64,000 nt of DNA from Allokutzneria multivorans (GCF_039537405.1 NZ_BAABAL010000016.1:186001-250000), one strand, 5' to 3'; counted from the first letter of the stretch, positions 24,971 through 34,915 are shown. Program-made: numbers and translations. Notes: a model not told the origin generated them from the letters alone.

Positions 24971-27900
24971 GTGCACGACGAAGTACCCGTCGTGAGAATG
25001 ACTGGACTCGTGCCGCCGGTGGTCGTCGCGGTGCTGGCCGGGGTCGTCCCGGCCACCGCGGCGCCCACCACCCCTGACCCCGCCGGGGCCGTCACCCTGG
25101 TGACCGGCGACCAGGTCCGGCTGCTGCGCCAACCCGGCGGAGCCCCCGGCGTGGTGATCACCCCGGGGCCGGGGCGCGGGCACGTGGGCTTCATCCGCGA
25201 GGCCGGTCCCGGCGCGGCGGAGGTCTCGGTCATCCCCTCCGACGCGACCGCGCTCGTCGAGCAGGGCCGCCTGGACCGCCGCCTGTTCAACGTCTCCGCG
25301 CTGAGCCGCCGCAAGGACGAGGTGCCGCTGATCGTCACCTCGGCCGGCACGCCGCCCGGCGCCACCAAGGTCCGCGACCTGCCCAGCGTCGACGGTGTCG
25401 CGGTGAAGCAGAACCGCAAGCGCGCCAAGGACTTCTGGGACTGGATGACGCGCTCCGCGCCCGCGACCAAGGTGTGGCTGGACGGCATCGCCAAGCCCGC
25501 CGTCGACAGCAGCGTCCCCCGCGTGGGCGCGCCGCGCGCGTGGCAGTCCGGCTTCACCGGCAAGGGCGTCACGGTCGGCGTGCTCGACTCCGGCGTCAAG
25601 GCCGACCACCCCGACCTGGCCGGGAGGGTCGTGGAGGCCAAGGACTTCACCGGCACTCGCCCCGACGCGCGCGACGACCTGGGCCACGGCACGCACGTCG
25701 CGGGGATCATCGCGAGCGGGTCCTCGGTCTACCGGGGTGTCGCTCCGGAGGCGAAGCTGATCAGCGGCAAGGTCTGCGTCGACTTCGGCTGCCCGGACTC
25801 GGCGGTGATCGCCGGGATGGAGTGGATCGCACCGAAGGCCAAGGTCGTCAACCTCAGCCTCGGCGGGGGAGCCACCGACGGCACCGACCCGGTTTCCCAG
25901 GCGCTGAACAGGCTTTCCGCTCAGCACGGCACGCTGTTCGTGGTGGCGGCGGGCAACGACCGCAACCTGGACTCGGCCGATCCGCTCGCGTCCGTGACCG
26001 CGCCCGCCTCCGCCGATGCCGCGCTCGCGGTGGGCAGTGTGTCCAAAGAGGACACCACGAGCCCGTTCTCGCCGCGCGGACCGCGCATGGGCGACCTCGC
26101 GGTGAAGCCGGACATGGCCGCGCCGGGCTCGGAGATCGTCTCCGCGCGCGCGTCCGGCACGCGTGACGGTGACCTCGCGCCGGTGGACGACCTGCACGCG
26201 ACGTTGTCCGGAACCTCGATGGCCGCGCCGCACGCGGCCGGAGCCGCCGCGCTTCTCGTGCAGCAGCACCCGGACTGGAAGGCCGACCGGCTCAAGGCCG
26301 CGCTGACCGGCTCGGCGCTGCCGACGGCCGACGCGTTGGAACAGGGCGCGGGCAGGCTCGACATCGGCCGCGCGGTGACGCAGCAGGTGAGCGCGATCTC
26401 CGGCGGAGTGAGCTTCGGCTTCCTTTCCTGGCCCTACAAGCGTTCTGAGCCGAAGACCGTGACCTACCGCAACGACGGCACGACCCCGGTCACGCTCGAC
26501 CTCGCCACCACCGGCCCGTTCGCGGTGGCCGCTCCGAAGATCACCGTGCCCGCCGGTGGCACCGCCGGCGTCGGCGTGCTGGCCGACCCGGCGAACAAGC
26601 CCGCTGGCAGGCACGGCGGTCGCGTGACGGCCACCGCGCAGGGGGTCGTCGTGCAGACGGCGCTCGCGGCGGTGCTGGAGGGCGAGAGCTACGACGTGAA
26701 GGTCGAGCTGATCAGCCGGACCGGGCGGCCCAACAGCGGCGTCGTCAAGGCGGTGAACACCGAAACCGGTGCGGCGTACGGACTTCGGCCCAACGGCAGC
26801 ACGCGGCTGCCGAAGGGGCGCTACGACATCAACGCCTTCGAGGCCTCCGACGACCCCGACAACAAGGCTCAGCCGCTCGCGGTGACCGCGCTGTCCAAGC
26901 CGGGTCTGGTGATCGGCAAGAACACGGTCATCACCCTGGACGCCAGGCAGGGCAAGCCGATCCGCGCCGCCGTCGACCGTCCGGGCGCGAAGTTCACCTT
27001 CGGCCAGGTCGCGTTGCTCTCGGGCAAGGGTGAGCGGATCAGCTCGCTCGGCTGGACCGCCGGGCCGACGCACCAGCTGTACGCGGTGGGCACGGACGCG
27101 AAGGTCACCGACCACACCTACGCGTTCACCTTCCGCGCGGGCCTGGCCGATCCGTCCACGTCAGCGATCTACCAGCTGGCGTTCCTGGAGCGCGGCCGAG
27201 TCCCGGCGAACGTGGTCTACCGGGTGCGCGATCACGAGCTGGCCAAGGTGGAGTCGCGCTACTACGCGCAGGGTGCCCCGGGGAAGGCGCTGCGGGCCGA
27301 CTACGCGCGGCTCGCCGTGCAGGAGCCCGGGATCGGCGTCTACGAGACCACCGACCACGTCGTGCCCGGCAAGCGCACGGAATTCTTCACCGCCAACCCG
27401 GACGTGACGTGGCGGCACGTGCTCGCGTCCTTTGTGGACGGTGAGGACTCCGAGAACACGTGGTCCTACCGGACGTACAAGCCCGGCGACTACCAGGTGG
27501 GGTGGAACAAGGGCGCGATGGGACCGGCCTTCGGCAACGCCGAGGACGGGTGGGGCGTGCAGCGCGCGGGCGACCAGCTGACCGTGGGCGTCCCGCTGGT
27601 GTCCGGCAGCGACCCCGACCAGTACACCTCCCCGGCCGCGGCGGTCACCGGCACGACGACCCTGACGCGCGTGGGCGCAGCGCCGGACAGCGTTCCCGGC
27701 GCGGGAACCGCGAGCTTCACGATCCCGGACGTGCCCGCCCGCTACACCCTCCGCGCCGAGGCCACGCGCTCGGTGCCGTGGTCGGTGATCGGGACGAAGG
27801 TCGACACCACGTGGACCTTCGCCGAGCCGGGCGCCTCCAGCTCTGCTCCGTTGCCACTGATGGTGGTGCGAGCCAGCGGCGCGGTCGACGACCAGAACCG

Positions 27901-28165
27901 CGCGCTCGGCCGGATCCACCCGCTTTCCCTTCTGGTGCAACGGCAACCGGGTTCGGCGCGCTCCGAGGTCACGAAACTGACCCTGGAGGTCTCCTTCGAC
28001 GACGGGGCGAACTGGCGCTCGGTGCCCGTGCTCCGGATCAACGATCGCGGGCTGGCCGTCGTCGACCACCCCACTGGTTCGGGATTCGTGGGCCTGCGGA
28101 TCGCGGCGACCGACGCGGCCGGTGGATCGGTGACGCAAACCGTTCTCCGCGCTTATCGGTTCTAG
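24971..28165 (+). CDS. Secreted S8 (subtilisin-like) serine peptidase
   Basis: The frame gives 1,064 residues from GTG 24971. GTG 24992 or ATG 24998 would put the signal peptide (MTGLVPPVVVAVLAGVVPA) right at the N-terminus and may be the true start. Catalytic residues are Asp206 (VGVLDSGVKADHPDL), His239 (GHGTHVAGI) and Ser416 (SGTSMAAPHAAG), with the oxyanion Asn in VVAAGNDRN. A propeptide precedes the domain. About 600 residues of beta-rich, probably Ig-like domains follow. It is a large extracellular protease of the type common in actinomycetes. Confidence 0.92.
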   Translation: MHDEVPVVRMTGLVPPVVVAVLAGVVPATAAPTTPDPAGAVTLVTGDQVRLLRQPGGAPGVVITPGPGRGHVGFIREAGPGAAEVSVIPSDATALVEQGRLDRRLFNVSALSRRKDEVPLIVTSAGTPPGATKVRDLPSVDGVAVKQNRKRAKDFWDWMTRSAPATKVWLDGIAKPAVDSSVPRVGAPRAWQSGFTGKGVTVGVLDSGVKADHPDLAGRVVEAKDFTGTRPDARDDLGHGTHVAGIIASGSSVYRGVAPEAKLISGKVCVDFGCPDSAVIAGMEWIAPKAKVVNLSLGGGATDGTDPVSQALNRLSAQHGTLFVVAAGNDRNLDSADPLASVTAPASADAALAVGSVSKEDTTSPFSPRGPRMGDLAVKPDMAAPGSEIVSARASGTRDGDLAPVDDLHATLSGTSMAAPHAAGAAALLVQQHPDWKADRLKAALTGSALPTADALEQGAGRLDIGRAVTQQVSAISGGVSFGFLSWPYKRSEPKTVTYRNDGTTPVTLDLATTGPFAVAAPKITVPAGGTAGVGVLADPANKPAGRHGGRVTATAQGVVVQTALAAVLEGESYDVKVELISRTGRPNSGVVKAVNTETGAAYGLRPNGSTRLPKGRYDINAFEASDDPDNKAQPLAVTALSKPGLVIGKNTVITLDARQGKPIRAAVDRPGAKFTFGQVALLSGKGERISSLGWTAGPTHQLYAVGTDAKVTDHTYAFTFRAGLADPSTSAIYQLAFLERGRVPANVVYRVRDHELAKVESRYYAQGAPGKALRADYARLAVQEPGIGVYETTDHVVPGKRTEFFTANPDVTWRHVLASFVDGEDSENTWSYRTYKPGDYQVGWNKGAMGPAFGNAEDGWGVQRAGDQLTVGVPLVSGSDPDQYTSPAAAVTGTTTLTRVGAAPDSVPGAGTASFTIPDVPARYTLRAEATRSVPWSVIGTKVDTTWTFAEPGASSSAPLPLMVVRASGAVDDQNRALGRIHPLSLLVQRQPGSARSEVTKLTLEVSFDDGANWRSVPVLRINDRGLAVVDHPTGSGFVGLRIAATDAAGGSVTQTVLRAYRF

Positions 28166-28380
28166 CGTGTTCGGCTTATATGTACTCCTTAAGGGGGGTT
28201 GACTTCGCGTCGATTCGAAAAATTTCCCTGAAGGTGCTGACCTGCGAAAAGTCAAGTGGATCACCGGACCGGGTGGAGTCACTTGGTGCGATTTGCTCGA
28301 ATTTGCGCCCCGTGTTAGATCTGGCGGGAAACCGGGATTCCTCGGTGGATGGAGTTCTCGCCAGAGCGCTGGGGGAATGA
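28166..28380. other. Intergenic region, AT-richer than its surroundings
   Basis: This 215-bp region upstream of the glycosidase-like gene contains TTGACT at 28199-28204 and an A/T-rich run near 28215-28230. Together they may represent its promoter, but no convincing -10 box at normal spacing was found. Confidence 0.35.
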
Positions 28381-31300
28381 ATGCGAGTGGTTTTCGGCGC
28401 CGTTCGGGCACTGGTTGTCGGGGGAGTGGTGTCGCTGGTGTGCGCGAGCACTCCGGCGTGGTCCGATCCGCAGCCCCGGCAGGGCAACCCGCCGGGGACG
28501 CTGTCGCAGGACTACGTGGACCGCGTCAACGACGCGCTGCGGAGCAACCGGGACGAGTGGGGGGACGCGCTGCTCGCGCGGCCGAACGGCCCGACGCTGG
28601 AGGCGATGCGGCCGTTGCTGCAACCCGCCAACACCATCGGCAGCCTCACCGAGAGCGGCTTCCACTACCTCCCGCTGACCTACCCGCGCCCGGTCGCGGG
28701 CACCTGGCAGGCCAAGCGCGCGTTCTCCCTGCACGTGGCCGACGGCAGCACCCTGCTGACGAACTGGGCGAAGGGCTGGAACAGCCCGCAGAGCGTGTCC
28801 TTCCTCGTCGGCCAGGACGGCACCGAGGTCTACGGCAGCAACCAGGCGCGGTTGAACACCCCGGCGCTCGCGGACGGCTTCCTGCCCGTGCTGGAGAACA
28901 CTTACACCGACGGCACTGGCGCGAAGGTCGAACGGACCTCGTTCGTGCACCGGATCGGCGGTGACGACGGGCCGCTGGTGAGCCACGTGAAGCTCACCGT
29001 GACACCGCAGAAGGGCAAGGCCACCAAGGTCGCGCTCGCGCTGGACACCGCCGACGTGCGCGACGTCGACGCCGAGGACGGCCGCCTGGTCCGCGACGGC
29101 AAGACCTACGCGGCGTTCAGCCCCGGCGGCAGCTGGGACTCGCCGCGGCTGACCTACCGCGTCGCGGCGGGCAAGCAGCAGAGCTTCTACTTCGTGGTGG
29201 CCAACCAGCCCAGCGACCTGGGCGGGGTCGGCGCCGACGTGGCGGGCTTCGACGCCGCGCTGGCGAAGGTCAGCGCCTACTGGAAGAGAACGCTCACCGA
29301 GGGCGCGGAGGTGAAGGTCCCTGAGGGCTACGCCAACGACGCGCTGAAGAGCATGGTGCTGCAGAACCTGGTGATGAGCTACCAGCAGAGCATCGGCAAC
29401 GGCTACGAGTCCACCGACGCCGTCTTCGCGTTCGTGCCCGAGGTCGCGCTGTCGATCCGCGCGCTCGGCCTGACCGGGCAGTTCACCGCCTACCGCGAGA
29501 GCTTGCAGGAGCTGCTGCGCCGAGGCCAGGGGTCGGAGTACTTCCCCAACTGGGAGAAGGGGATCAAGCTCCAGGAGGCCGCGAACTACCAGCTGCTGAC
29601 CGGTGACTGGAGCTTCCTGGACGCGAACCTGCCGCTGTTCACCGGCTACCTGGACGATTTCACCGCGCAGCGCGCGAAGGACCCCAACGGCCTGCTCGCC
29701 AAGCAGCGCTACGGCACCGACGTGGACGGCCTGATCTACGGGCTGCACCACCAGGCGCAGGGCTGGCGTGGCATGCGGGACTTCGGCGTCGCGCTGCGCC
29801 AGATCGGCCAGACCGAGTTGGCCGACCGCGTCGCGGCCGAGGCCGAGAGCTTCCACGCGGCGCTGACCAAGGCGATCAGGGCTTCGCAGCACAAGCTCTC
29901 CGACGGCACGCTGTTCGTGCCGATGTCGTTGCTGGACCCCAATGCCGAGAAGCCGTACGACTCGCTGACCCGGAGTTGGGACGGCAGCTACTGGAACATC
30001 ACCATCCCGTTCATCCTGTCGACGGGGATCTTCGCGCCGGGCAGCCCCGAGGCGAAGGGCATCCGCGACTACGTGCTCAAGCACGGCGGGCGCTTCCTCG
30101 GCCTGACCCGGTTCAACCTCAGCACGATCGATCCCGGCACGTGCTACTCCGGCAGCGTCGGCGCTTTCCCGCTGAACGCGCCCGGCTACAAGAGCAGCGG
30201 CTTCGACGAGCAGTACGGCTTCGGCTGGTCGAAGTTCCTGTCCGACAACCACGACCGCGACCTGCTGGCGTTGCAGTTCTACGGCAAGCTCGCGCACGAC
30301 CTCACGCCCGGCACGTTCATCGGCGGCGAGGGAGCGACGATCGCGCCGTGCCCGGAGATGGGCGAGTACTACCGCAGCCAGTTCTTCCCGCCGTTGTCGG
30401 CGAACAACGCCACCTACGTGCAGACCATGCGGTCGCTGCTGGTGACCGAGGACAACGGTCCCGACGGCACGCCGAAGCGGCTCAACGTCATGCCAAGCGC
30501 GCCGCGCGAGTGGCTGCTCAACGGCAAGACCACGTCGGTCGAGCGACTGCCCAGCATGTTCGGTCCGGTGTCGTTCTCCGTCACCTCGAACCTGGCGCAG
30601 GGCAACGTCACCGCGACCGTGACCCCGCCGCCGGTGAGGGCCGGGCAGCCCGCGGCTTCGGATCTCGTGCTGGCGCTGCGCCCGCCCGCCGGTCACAAGC
30701 TGGTGTCCGCGACGGTGAACGGCGCTTCCGCGAAGGTCGACGCGGCGAAGTCCACCGTGGACCTGGGCGCCCTGCGCTCGACCGCCATCGTGCGCGCCGA
30801 GTACCAGGCCGTTCCCGTCGAGGACCCCGACCAGGCTCGGCCGACCGCGCTTTCCGCTGACCGCAAGCTCTTCCGCCCCGGCGAGGCAGTTCGCCTGTCC
30901 GGCAGTGTCGAGGCGCTCGGCTCCGCCACTGTGCGCGGCAAGGTTTCCGTGACCGCGCCGAACGGCTGGACCGTCGAGAAGACCGCTTCCGATTTCGCCG
31001 TCCCCAGCGATGGCGTGATCCGCGGCCAGGCCTTCACCGCCGGGTTGACCGTTCCGGCTTCGACGACGCCGGGCGACTACGACATCACGGTCACCACGAC
31101 TCCGGATTCCGGCAAGCCGCGCTCGCACAAGCTGCCCGTCCGCGTCGCCGTTCCGTCCACAAAGGACTACGCGACCTTGGTCAAGGACGCCAAGCCGATC
31201 ACGTACTGGCGCATGGACGACACCGGCGTCAACGTCTCCGATGTGTCGCCGAACAACGTCAACGGCTTGTACCAGGGTGGTGCGCTGCACGGTGAACCCG

Positions 31301-31845
31301 GTGCCATTGAAGGGGATCAGAACACTTCGGCGCGGCTGATCGGCGGCTTCGTCGAGGTCCCGAACGCGCGGCCCTTCAGTTCTGTCGGCGCTTACACCCA
31401 CGAGGCGTGGATCAAGGTCACCGCCGCCGTGCCGCAGAGCTTGATCGAGAAGTACGACTCCCCGGGGCATCGCGGTTTCGTGCTCCGCCTCGGCGCGGGC
31501 AACAAGCTGTACGCGGAGATCCTGGGCGCCCCGGGCCAGCCGATCACCGAGGTCACCGGCACCACCACCGTGACCCCCGGCGAGTGGCACCACGTCGCCG
31601 TGACCTTCAACGGCAGCAAGCTCGCCGTCCACCTCGACGGCCGTGTCGACGCCGAGGTCAAGTCCGCCACGCCCCAGCTCGCGGGCGACTCCAGCCTCAA
31701 GATCGGTGCTCGGGGCGACGACCTCAACCAGCGCTTGTCCGGCTGGGTGGACGAGGTCGCGCTCTACGACCGCGAGCTGTCGCAGCGTGAGATCGACTCG
31801 CACTACGTGAAGGGCAAGCTCGGAAATCCGTTCGGAAATCCGTGA
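28381..31845 (+). CDS. Large secreted (alpha/alpha)6-barrel glycosidase-like protein with C-terminal LamG domain
   Basis: The 1,154-residue product has a signal peptide (cleavage probably after PAWS). The long central region, roughly residues 300-700, has repeated helical pairs such as YEYFPNWEKG-type and GLIYGLHHQAQGWRGMRDFG segments, as in six-hairpin glycosidases. NEW3-like or Ig-like beta domains follow (about 820-920). A LamG/concanavalin-like domain ends the protein (about 930-1145: ITYWRMDDTG, AYTHEAWIKV, GEWHHVAVTFNGSKLAVHLDG). The combination suggests an extracellular polysaccharide-degrading enzyme. I cannot name the GH family or the substrate. Confidence 0.75.
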   Translation: MRVVFGAVRALVVGGVVSLVCASTPAWSDPQPRQGNPPGTLSQDYVDRVNDALRSNRDEWGDALLARPNGPTLEAMRPLLQPANTIGSLTESGFHYLPLTYPRPVAGTWQAKRAFSLHVADGSTLLTNWAKGWNSPQSVSFLVGQDGTEVYGSNQARLNTPALADGFLPVLENTYTDGTGAKVERTSFVHRIGGDDGPLVSHVKLTVTPQKGKATKVALALDTADVRDVDAEDGRLVRDGKTYAAFSPGGSWDSPRLTYRVAAGKQQSFYFVVANQPSDLGGVGADVAGFDAALAKVSAYWKRTLTEGAEVKVPEGYANDALKSMVLQNLVMSYQQSIGNGYESTDAVFAFVPEVALSIRALGLTGQFTAYRESLQELLRRGQGSEYFPNWEKGIKLQEAANYQLLTGDWSFLDANLPLFTGYLDDFTAQRAKDPNGLLAKQRYGTDVDGLIYGLHHQAQGWRGMRDFGVALRQIGQTELADRVAAEAESFHAALTKAIRASQHKLSDGTLFVPMSLLDPNAEKPYDSLTRSWDGSYWNITIPFILSTGIFAPGSPEAKGIRDYVLKHGGRFLGLTRFNLSTIDPGTCYSGSVGAFPLNAPGYKSSGFDEQYGFGWSKFLSDNHDRDLLALQFYGKLAHDLTPGTFIGGEGATIAPCPEMGEYYRSQFFPPLSANNATYVQTMRSLLVTEDNGPDGTPKRLNVMPSAPREWLLNGKTTSVERLPSMFGPVSFSVTSNLAQGNVTATVTPPPVRAGQPAASDLVLALRPPAGHKLVSATVNGASAKVDAAKSTVDLGALRSTAIVRAEYQAVPVEDPDQARPTALSADRKLFRPGEAVRLSGSVEALGSATVRGKVSVTAPNGWTVEKTASDFAVPSDGVIRGQAFTAGLTVPASTTPGDYDITVTTTPDSGKPRSHKLPVRVAVPSTKDYATLVKDAKPITYWRMDDTGVNVSDVSPNNVNGLYQGGALHGEPGAIEGDQNTSARLIGGFVEVPNARPFSSVGAYTHEAWIKVTAAVPQSLIEKYDSPGHRGFVLRLGAGNKLYAEILGAPGQPITEVTGTTTVTPGEWHHVAVTFNGSKLAVHLDGRVDAEVKSATPQLAGDSSLKIGARGDDLNQRLSGWVDEVALYDRELSQREIDSHYVKGKLGNPFGNP

Positions 31846-31881
31846 GGATCGGGGCCCCGGGTCGGCTGATTCCCTGCGTGG

Positions 31882-31991
31882 GGTCGGCTTGACCTGGGGC
31901 CCCTCGCGCGTGCCGAGAAGGACGCCAGGGAGAGGACCCATGTCCTTCCCCGCCTGGGGAAGCGTATGGCACGCGCACCCCAGGTAAAGCC
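31882..31991. repeat. Left hairpin end of HNH element copy 2
   Basis: Outer arm GGTCGGCTTGACCTGGGG plus GCGCGTGCC pairs with inner arm GGCACGCGC plus ACCCCAGGTAAAGCC. The loop sequence differs from copy 1 although the arms are conserved, which suggests selection for pairing. Confidence 0.78.
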
Positions 31992-32057
31992 TCGGTTCCG
32001 TTGCGCCCCTTACCTTCCAGCCTGCTGCGCGCACGTCAAATACACCTCCCCTCTCGG

Positions 32058-33290
32058 TTATGCGGTCATTCGCGGATCGACCCTGATGTTGCGCATCGGT
32101 TTCTGCTCGGGGTCCACCCACGTCGGCGGAATGAAGTCCGGCCGCCCATCCTCTCCGAAGACGATCTTCCAGTCTTCTTGGTGGATCACGTGATGGTGGT
32201 GCGAGCACAACAACGTCATGTTGTTCAAGTCGGTCGGCCCGCGATGCTCTACCCAGTGCAACACATGATGGGCTTCCGTCCACGCCGGTGGCCGGTCGCA
32301 TCCGGGGAAGGCGCATCCCTTGTCCCGCACCGCCAACGCCCGTCGCAGAGGTGGGGGTGCGGTGCGGGCGGAGCGCCCGTAGTCCAGGGGGATGCTCTCG
32401 CCGTTCAACACCACCGGGATCAGCTCAGCATCGCAAGCAAGCTGTCGGATCAGTGAGGCGGTGGCTTCACCGTCCCAGTCGGTGTACCCCGAGCGAAGCT
32501 TCTCCTCCAAGTAGTCCAGCCGCATGGTCACGACCATCTGCGGCCGAACACCACCACTGGCCGGGAGATCATGGGTGGCCATCGCAACCGCGACCAACTC
32601 ACACAACCCGTCGGCATACCGCTGCTCCACCGTCCGAGGATCTTGCTCGCCGTTGGTCGGCCGGGGTTTCGACACCGCATGCAACGCTTCCTCGAAGATC
32701 GCGCCCTCGATCGGCGGCAGACACCCGTTGAAGAACAACGACCCGTGCTGATCCTTGCCCATCCGAAACGACCGCGCCTCCACAGCCTTCTGCTCGTCCT
32801 TGAACGCGCCTACTTGATCGAAGTGGGAGCGAACCCGCTTCCCTGCTTGCGCCAACTCACGCGCGGTCAACTCAGGCGCGTACTCAAGCAGGATCTCTTC
32901 AGCCTCATCAGCCGCATCAGCGGGAATGTTCTTGATGACATCGGCGATGACCGCCGCGTGATCCCCACTGATCTCACCCGCGTACAGGGCGTCCTTCGTG
33001 GAAGGCACGCCGGGCAGGTCTTCTACGAGCAGCGAGCGTCGCTTCGCTTCCGCCGGAGAAATCTTCAAGTGCGACCGCAACAGCGTCGCCAAATTCCGAC
33101 ACCCTTGCGCAGTGTGCAGACCACGATCCTCCGCATACTCAGCAGCGTCAACCTTCGCTGCGGTCACCAGATTCGTGAGGGTCTCCAGCTCGACCAGGAA
33201 CGCGAGATGCTCCTTCTCCGACAACGTGTAGACGTCGTGTGATTCGAGATGATCTACCAAAAGAGACTTCACGGCCGTGATATCCAACAT
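32058..33290 (-). CDS. DUF222 / HNH endonuclease domain protein (REP13E12 family), copy 2
   Basis: The 410-residue product is nearly identical to the protein at 19075-20307 (about 24 substitutions by eye, spread along the length). It keeps all HNH residues: CAFPGCDRP, EAHHVLHW, NNMTLLC, HHHHVIHQEDW. Both copies are full length with intact promoters, so neither looks decayed. The function is as inferred for copy 1. Confidence 0.9.
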   Translation of the reverse strand: MLDITAVKSLLVDHLESHDVYTLSEKEHLAFLVELETLTNLVTAAKVDAAEYAEDRGLHTAQGCRNLATLLRSHLKISPAEAKRRSLLVEDLPGVPSTKDALYAGEISGDHAAVIADVIKNIPADAADEAEEILLEYAPELTARELAQAGKRVRSHFDQVGAFKDEQKAVEARSFRMGKDQHGSLFFNGCLPPIEGAIFEEALHAVSKPRPTNGEQDPRTVEQRYADGLCELVAVAMATHDLPASGGVRPQMVVTMRLDYLEEKLRSGYTDWDGEATASLIRQLACDAELIPVVLNGESIPLDYGRSARTAPPPLRRALAVRDKGCAFPGCDRPPAWTEAHHVLHWVEHRGPTDLNNMTLLCSHHHHVIHQEDWKIVFGEDGRPDFIPPTWVDPEQKPMRNIRVDPRMTA

Positions 33291-33321
33291 GATTCACCCC
33301 CTCACTCGTTGGCTACCTCTA

Positions 33322-33349
33322 ATTTTAGCAACTCCTCCGACAGCGTCAA
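33322..33349 (-). promoter_or_regulatory. Promoter of HNH copy 2
   Basis: A minus-strand TTGACG (33344-33349), a 16-bp spacer and TAAAAT (33322-33327) are identical in layout to copy 1. Confidence 0.75.
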
Positions 33350-33399
33350 ATCCGTTGCAGGCTAAGGAGAAACGGAACTGTCAGCCGTCGGCGAAACCG

Positions 33400-33512
33400 G
33401 GTCGGCTTTACCTGGGGTGCGCGTGCCATACGCTTGTCAGCGTGGCCGGGATTCATCCCGTGCCCGTCCGGCCCACTACGGCACGCGCAAGGGGCCCCAG
33501 GTCAAGCCGACC
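33400..33512. repeat. Right hairpin end of HNH element copy 2
   Basis: Same inverted-repeat structure as 20417-20529: GGTCGGCTTTACCTGGGG at the left, CCCCAGGTCAAGCCGACC at the right, with the GGCCGGGATTCATCCCG loop stem. Confidence 0.8.
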
Positions 33513-33569
33513 CCCACGCTGGAACCACCACGCCACACGCACCCCACCGCTACTGATGCCGGTGCCACC

Positions 33570-33925
33570 TGAAACCCCAGCTGTCCCCGACCTGGAAGCG
33601 CAGCCGTACCCCGCTGGAAAGAGCTAAGAGCTCCAGCCTTCCCCCAGCCGGAAGCCCAGCCGTCCCCGGGCTGGAAGCGCAGCCGGTGCAAGCCGGAAGT
33701 TCAGCCGTTCCCGGGCTGGAAGCGCAGCCGGTGCAAGCCGGAAGTTCAGCCGTTCCCGGGCTGGAAGCGCAGCCGGTGCAAGCCGGAAGTCCAGCCGTCC
33801 CCCAGCTGGAACCCCAGCCGGTGCAAGCCGGAACCCCAGCCGTCCCCGACCAGGAACCCCAGCCGTCCCCGACCCAGAACCCCAGCCGCCCACAACCCGA
33901 AACCCCAACCAACCAACCGAAAGCC
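33570..33925. repeat. Minisatellite with 45-bp period downstream of HNH copy 2
   Basis: Units starting GGTGCAAGCCGG recur at 33685, 33730, 33775 and 33820, exactly 45 bp apart. Each unit is built of a 24-bp and a 21-bp half (CCGGAAGTTCAGCCG and CTGGAAGCGCAGCCG types). The outer units degenerate. The first two units are identical. The remainder of 33291-33940 has the HNH promoter and hairpin; I see no gene there. Confidence 0.9.
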
Positions 33926-33940
33926 CCCTAAACTCACCCA

Positions 33941-34915
33941 GTGCCGCAAACACGCCTCAGCACCGCACGCATCCGCGCAGCCCACAAAGCCATCAACCCG
34001 CTCTTCCGAAACACCCCGCTCTACCCCTGCGAACCCCTCGGACAACACCTCGGCTGCACCCTCAACATCAAGCTCGAAACCGCCAACCCGGTCCGCTGCT
34101 TCAAAGGGCGAGGCACCGAAATCGTCGCCAGCCACCTCGACGACACCAACGCCAAGGACGTCGTCTGCGCCAGCGCGGGCAACCTGGGCCAAGCCCTCGC
34201 CTGGTCCGGCCGCGCACGCAACCTCAACGTCACGGTCGTGGCCTCGCGCAGCGCCCCCGCGACGAAGCTCGACCGCATCCGCGCGCTCGACGCCACGCTG
34301 GAGCTGGTGGACGGCGACATCGAGATGGCGCGCGAGCGGGCGGTGGACATCGCACGGCACAACGGGATTCGCCTCGTCGAGGACAGCTTGGACATCGAGA
34401 CGTGCGAGGGCGCGGCGACGATCGGCCTGGAGCTGGTGGAAAGCGCACAACCCATCGACACGGTCCTCATCGCGCTCGGCGGCGGGGCGATGGCGACCGG
34501 GGTCGGGCACGTGGTGAAGGAGCTGGCGCCGCACGTCGAGGTCGTGTGCGTGCAGCCGCTGGGCGCTCCGGCGATGACGCGTTCGTGGCGCGAGAAGCGC
34601 GTGATCAACACGGACTCGATCAACACGATCGCGGACGGCGTGGCGGGGCGGCGGCCGATTCCTGAGGTGCTGGAGGATCTTCTCCTGGTCGCGGACGACG
34701 CGGTGCTGGTGAAGGAGGAGTCGATCGTTCAGGGGATGCGGATGCTGTTCGACCACGCGGGGCTCGTCGTCGAACCCTCGGCCGCACTGGGCGTCGCGGC
34801 GATCCTCGAAGACCGCGAGCGCTTCGCGAACAAGAGCGTGGCGACGATCGTGTGCGGCGGCAACGTGAACATGGACGCCTACCACCAGTGGGTCATGGCA
34901 GGAAGAACAGGCTGA
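33941..34915 (+). CDS. Threonine/serine dehydratase-like PLP enzyme
   Basis: The product is 324 residues from GTG 33941. The PLP lysine motif is RCFKGRG (SFKxRG type), followed by SAGNLGQALA for phosphate binding and the glycine loop ALGGGAMATGVG. It has fold type II with no C-terminal ACT regulatory domain, so it resembles catabolic threonine dehydratase or serine racemase rather than biosynthetic IlvA. It would deaminate Thr to 2-oxobutyrate or act on a related hydroxy amino acid. It converges on the next gene with a 23-bp overlap. Confidence 0.85.
   Translation: MPQTRLSTARIRAAHKAINPLFRNTPLYPCEPLGQHLGCTLNIKLETANPVRCFKGRGTEIVASHLDDTNAKDVVCASAGNLGQALAWSGRARNLNVTVVASRSAPATKLDRIRALDATLELVDGDIEMARERAVDIARHNGIRLVEDSLDIETCEGAATIGLELVESAQPIDTVLIALGGGAMATGVGHVVKELAPHVEVVCVQPLGAPAMTRSWREKRVINTDSINTIADGVAGRRPIPEVLEDLLLVADDAVLVKEESIVQGMRMLFDHAGLVVEPSAALGVAAILEDRERFANKSVATIVCGGNVNMDAYHQWVMAGRTG

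Larger units (their letters stand above)
31876..33519. mobile_element. Hairpin-ended DUF222/HNH element, copy 2 (1,644 bp)
   Basis: Same organisation and length as 18893-20536 and the same orientation. The left arm at 31876 reads GCGTGGGGTCGGCTTGACC. The right arm ends at 33519 with GGTCAAGCCGACCCCCACGC. Similarity to copy 1 continues rightward through about 80 bp and then into the minisatellite, so the duplicated unit may be longer than the inverted repeats suggest. Confidence 0.8.

Noticed and set aside
33624..33953. Repeat proteins encoded by the minisatellite on either strand (15-residue repeats)
   Set aside because: The 45-bp unit is open in several frames on both strands, no ribosome site is seen, and the related array after copy 1 does not preserve one frame.
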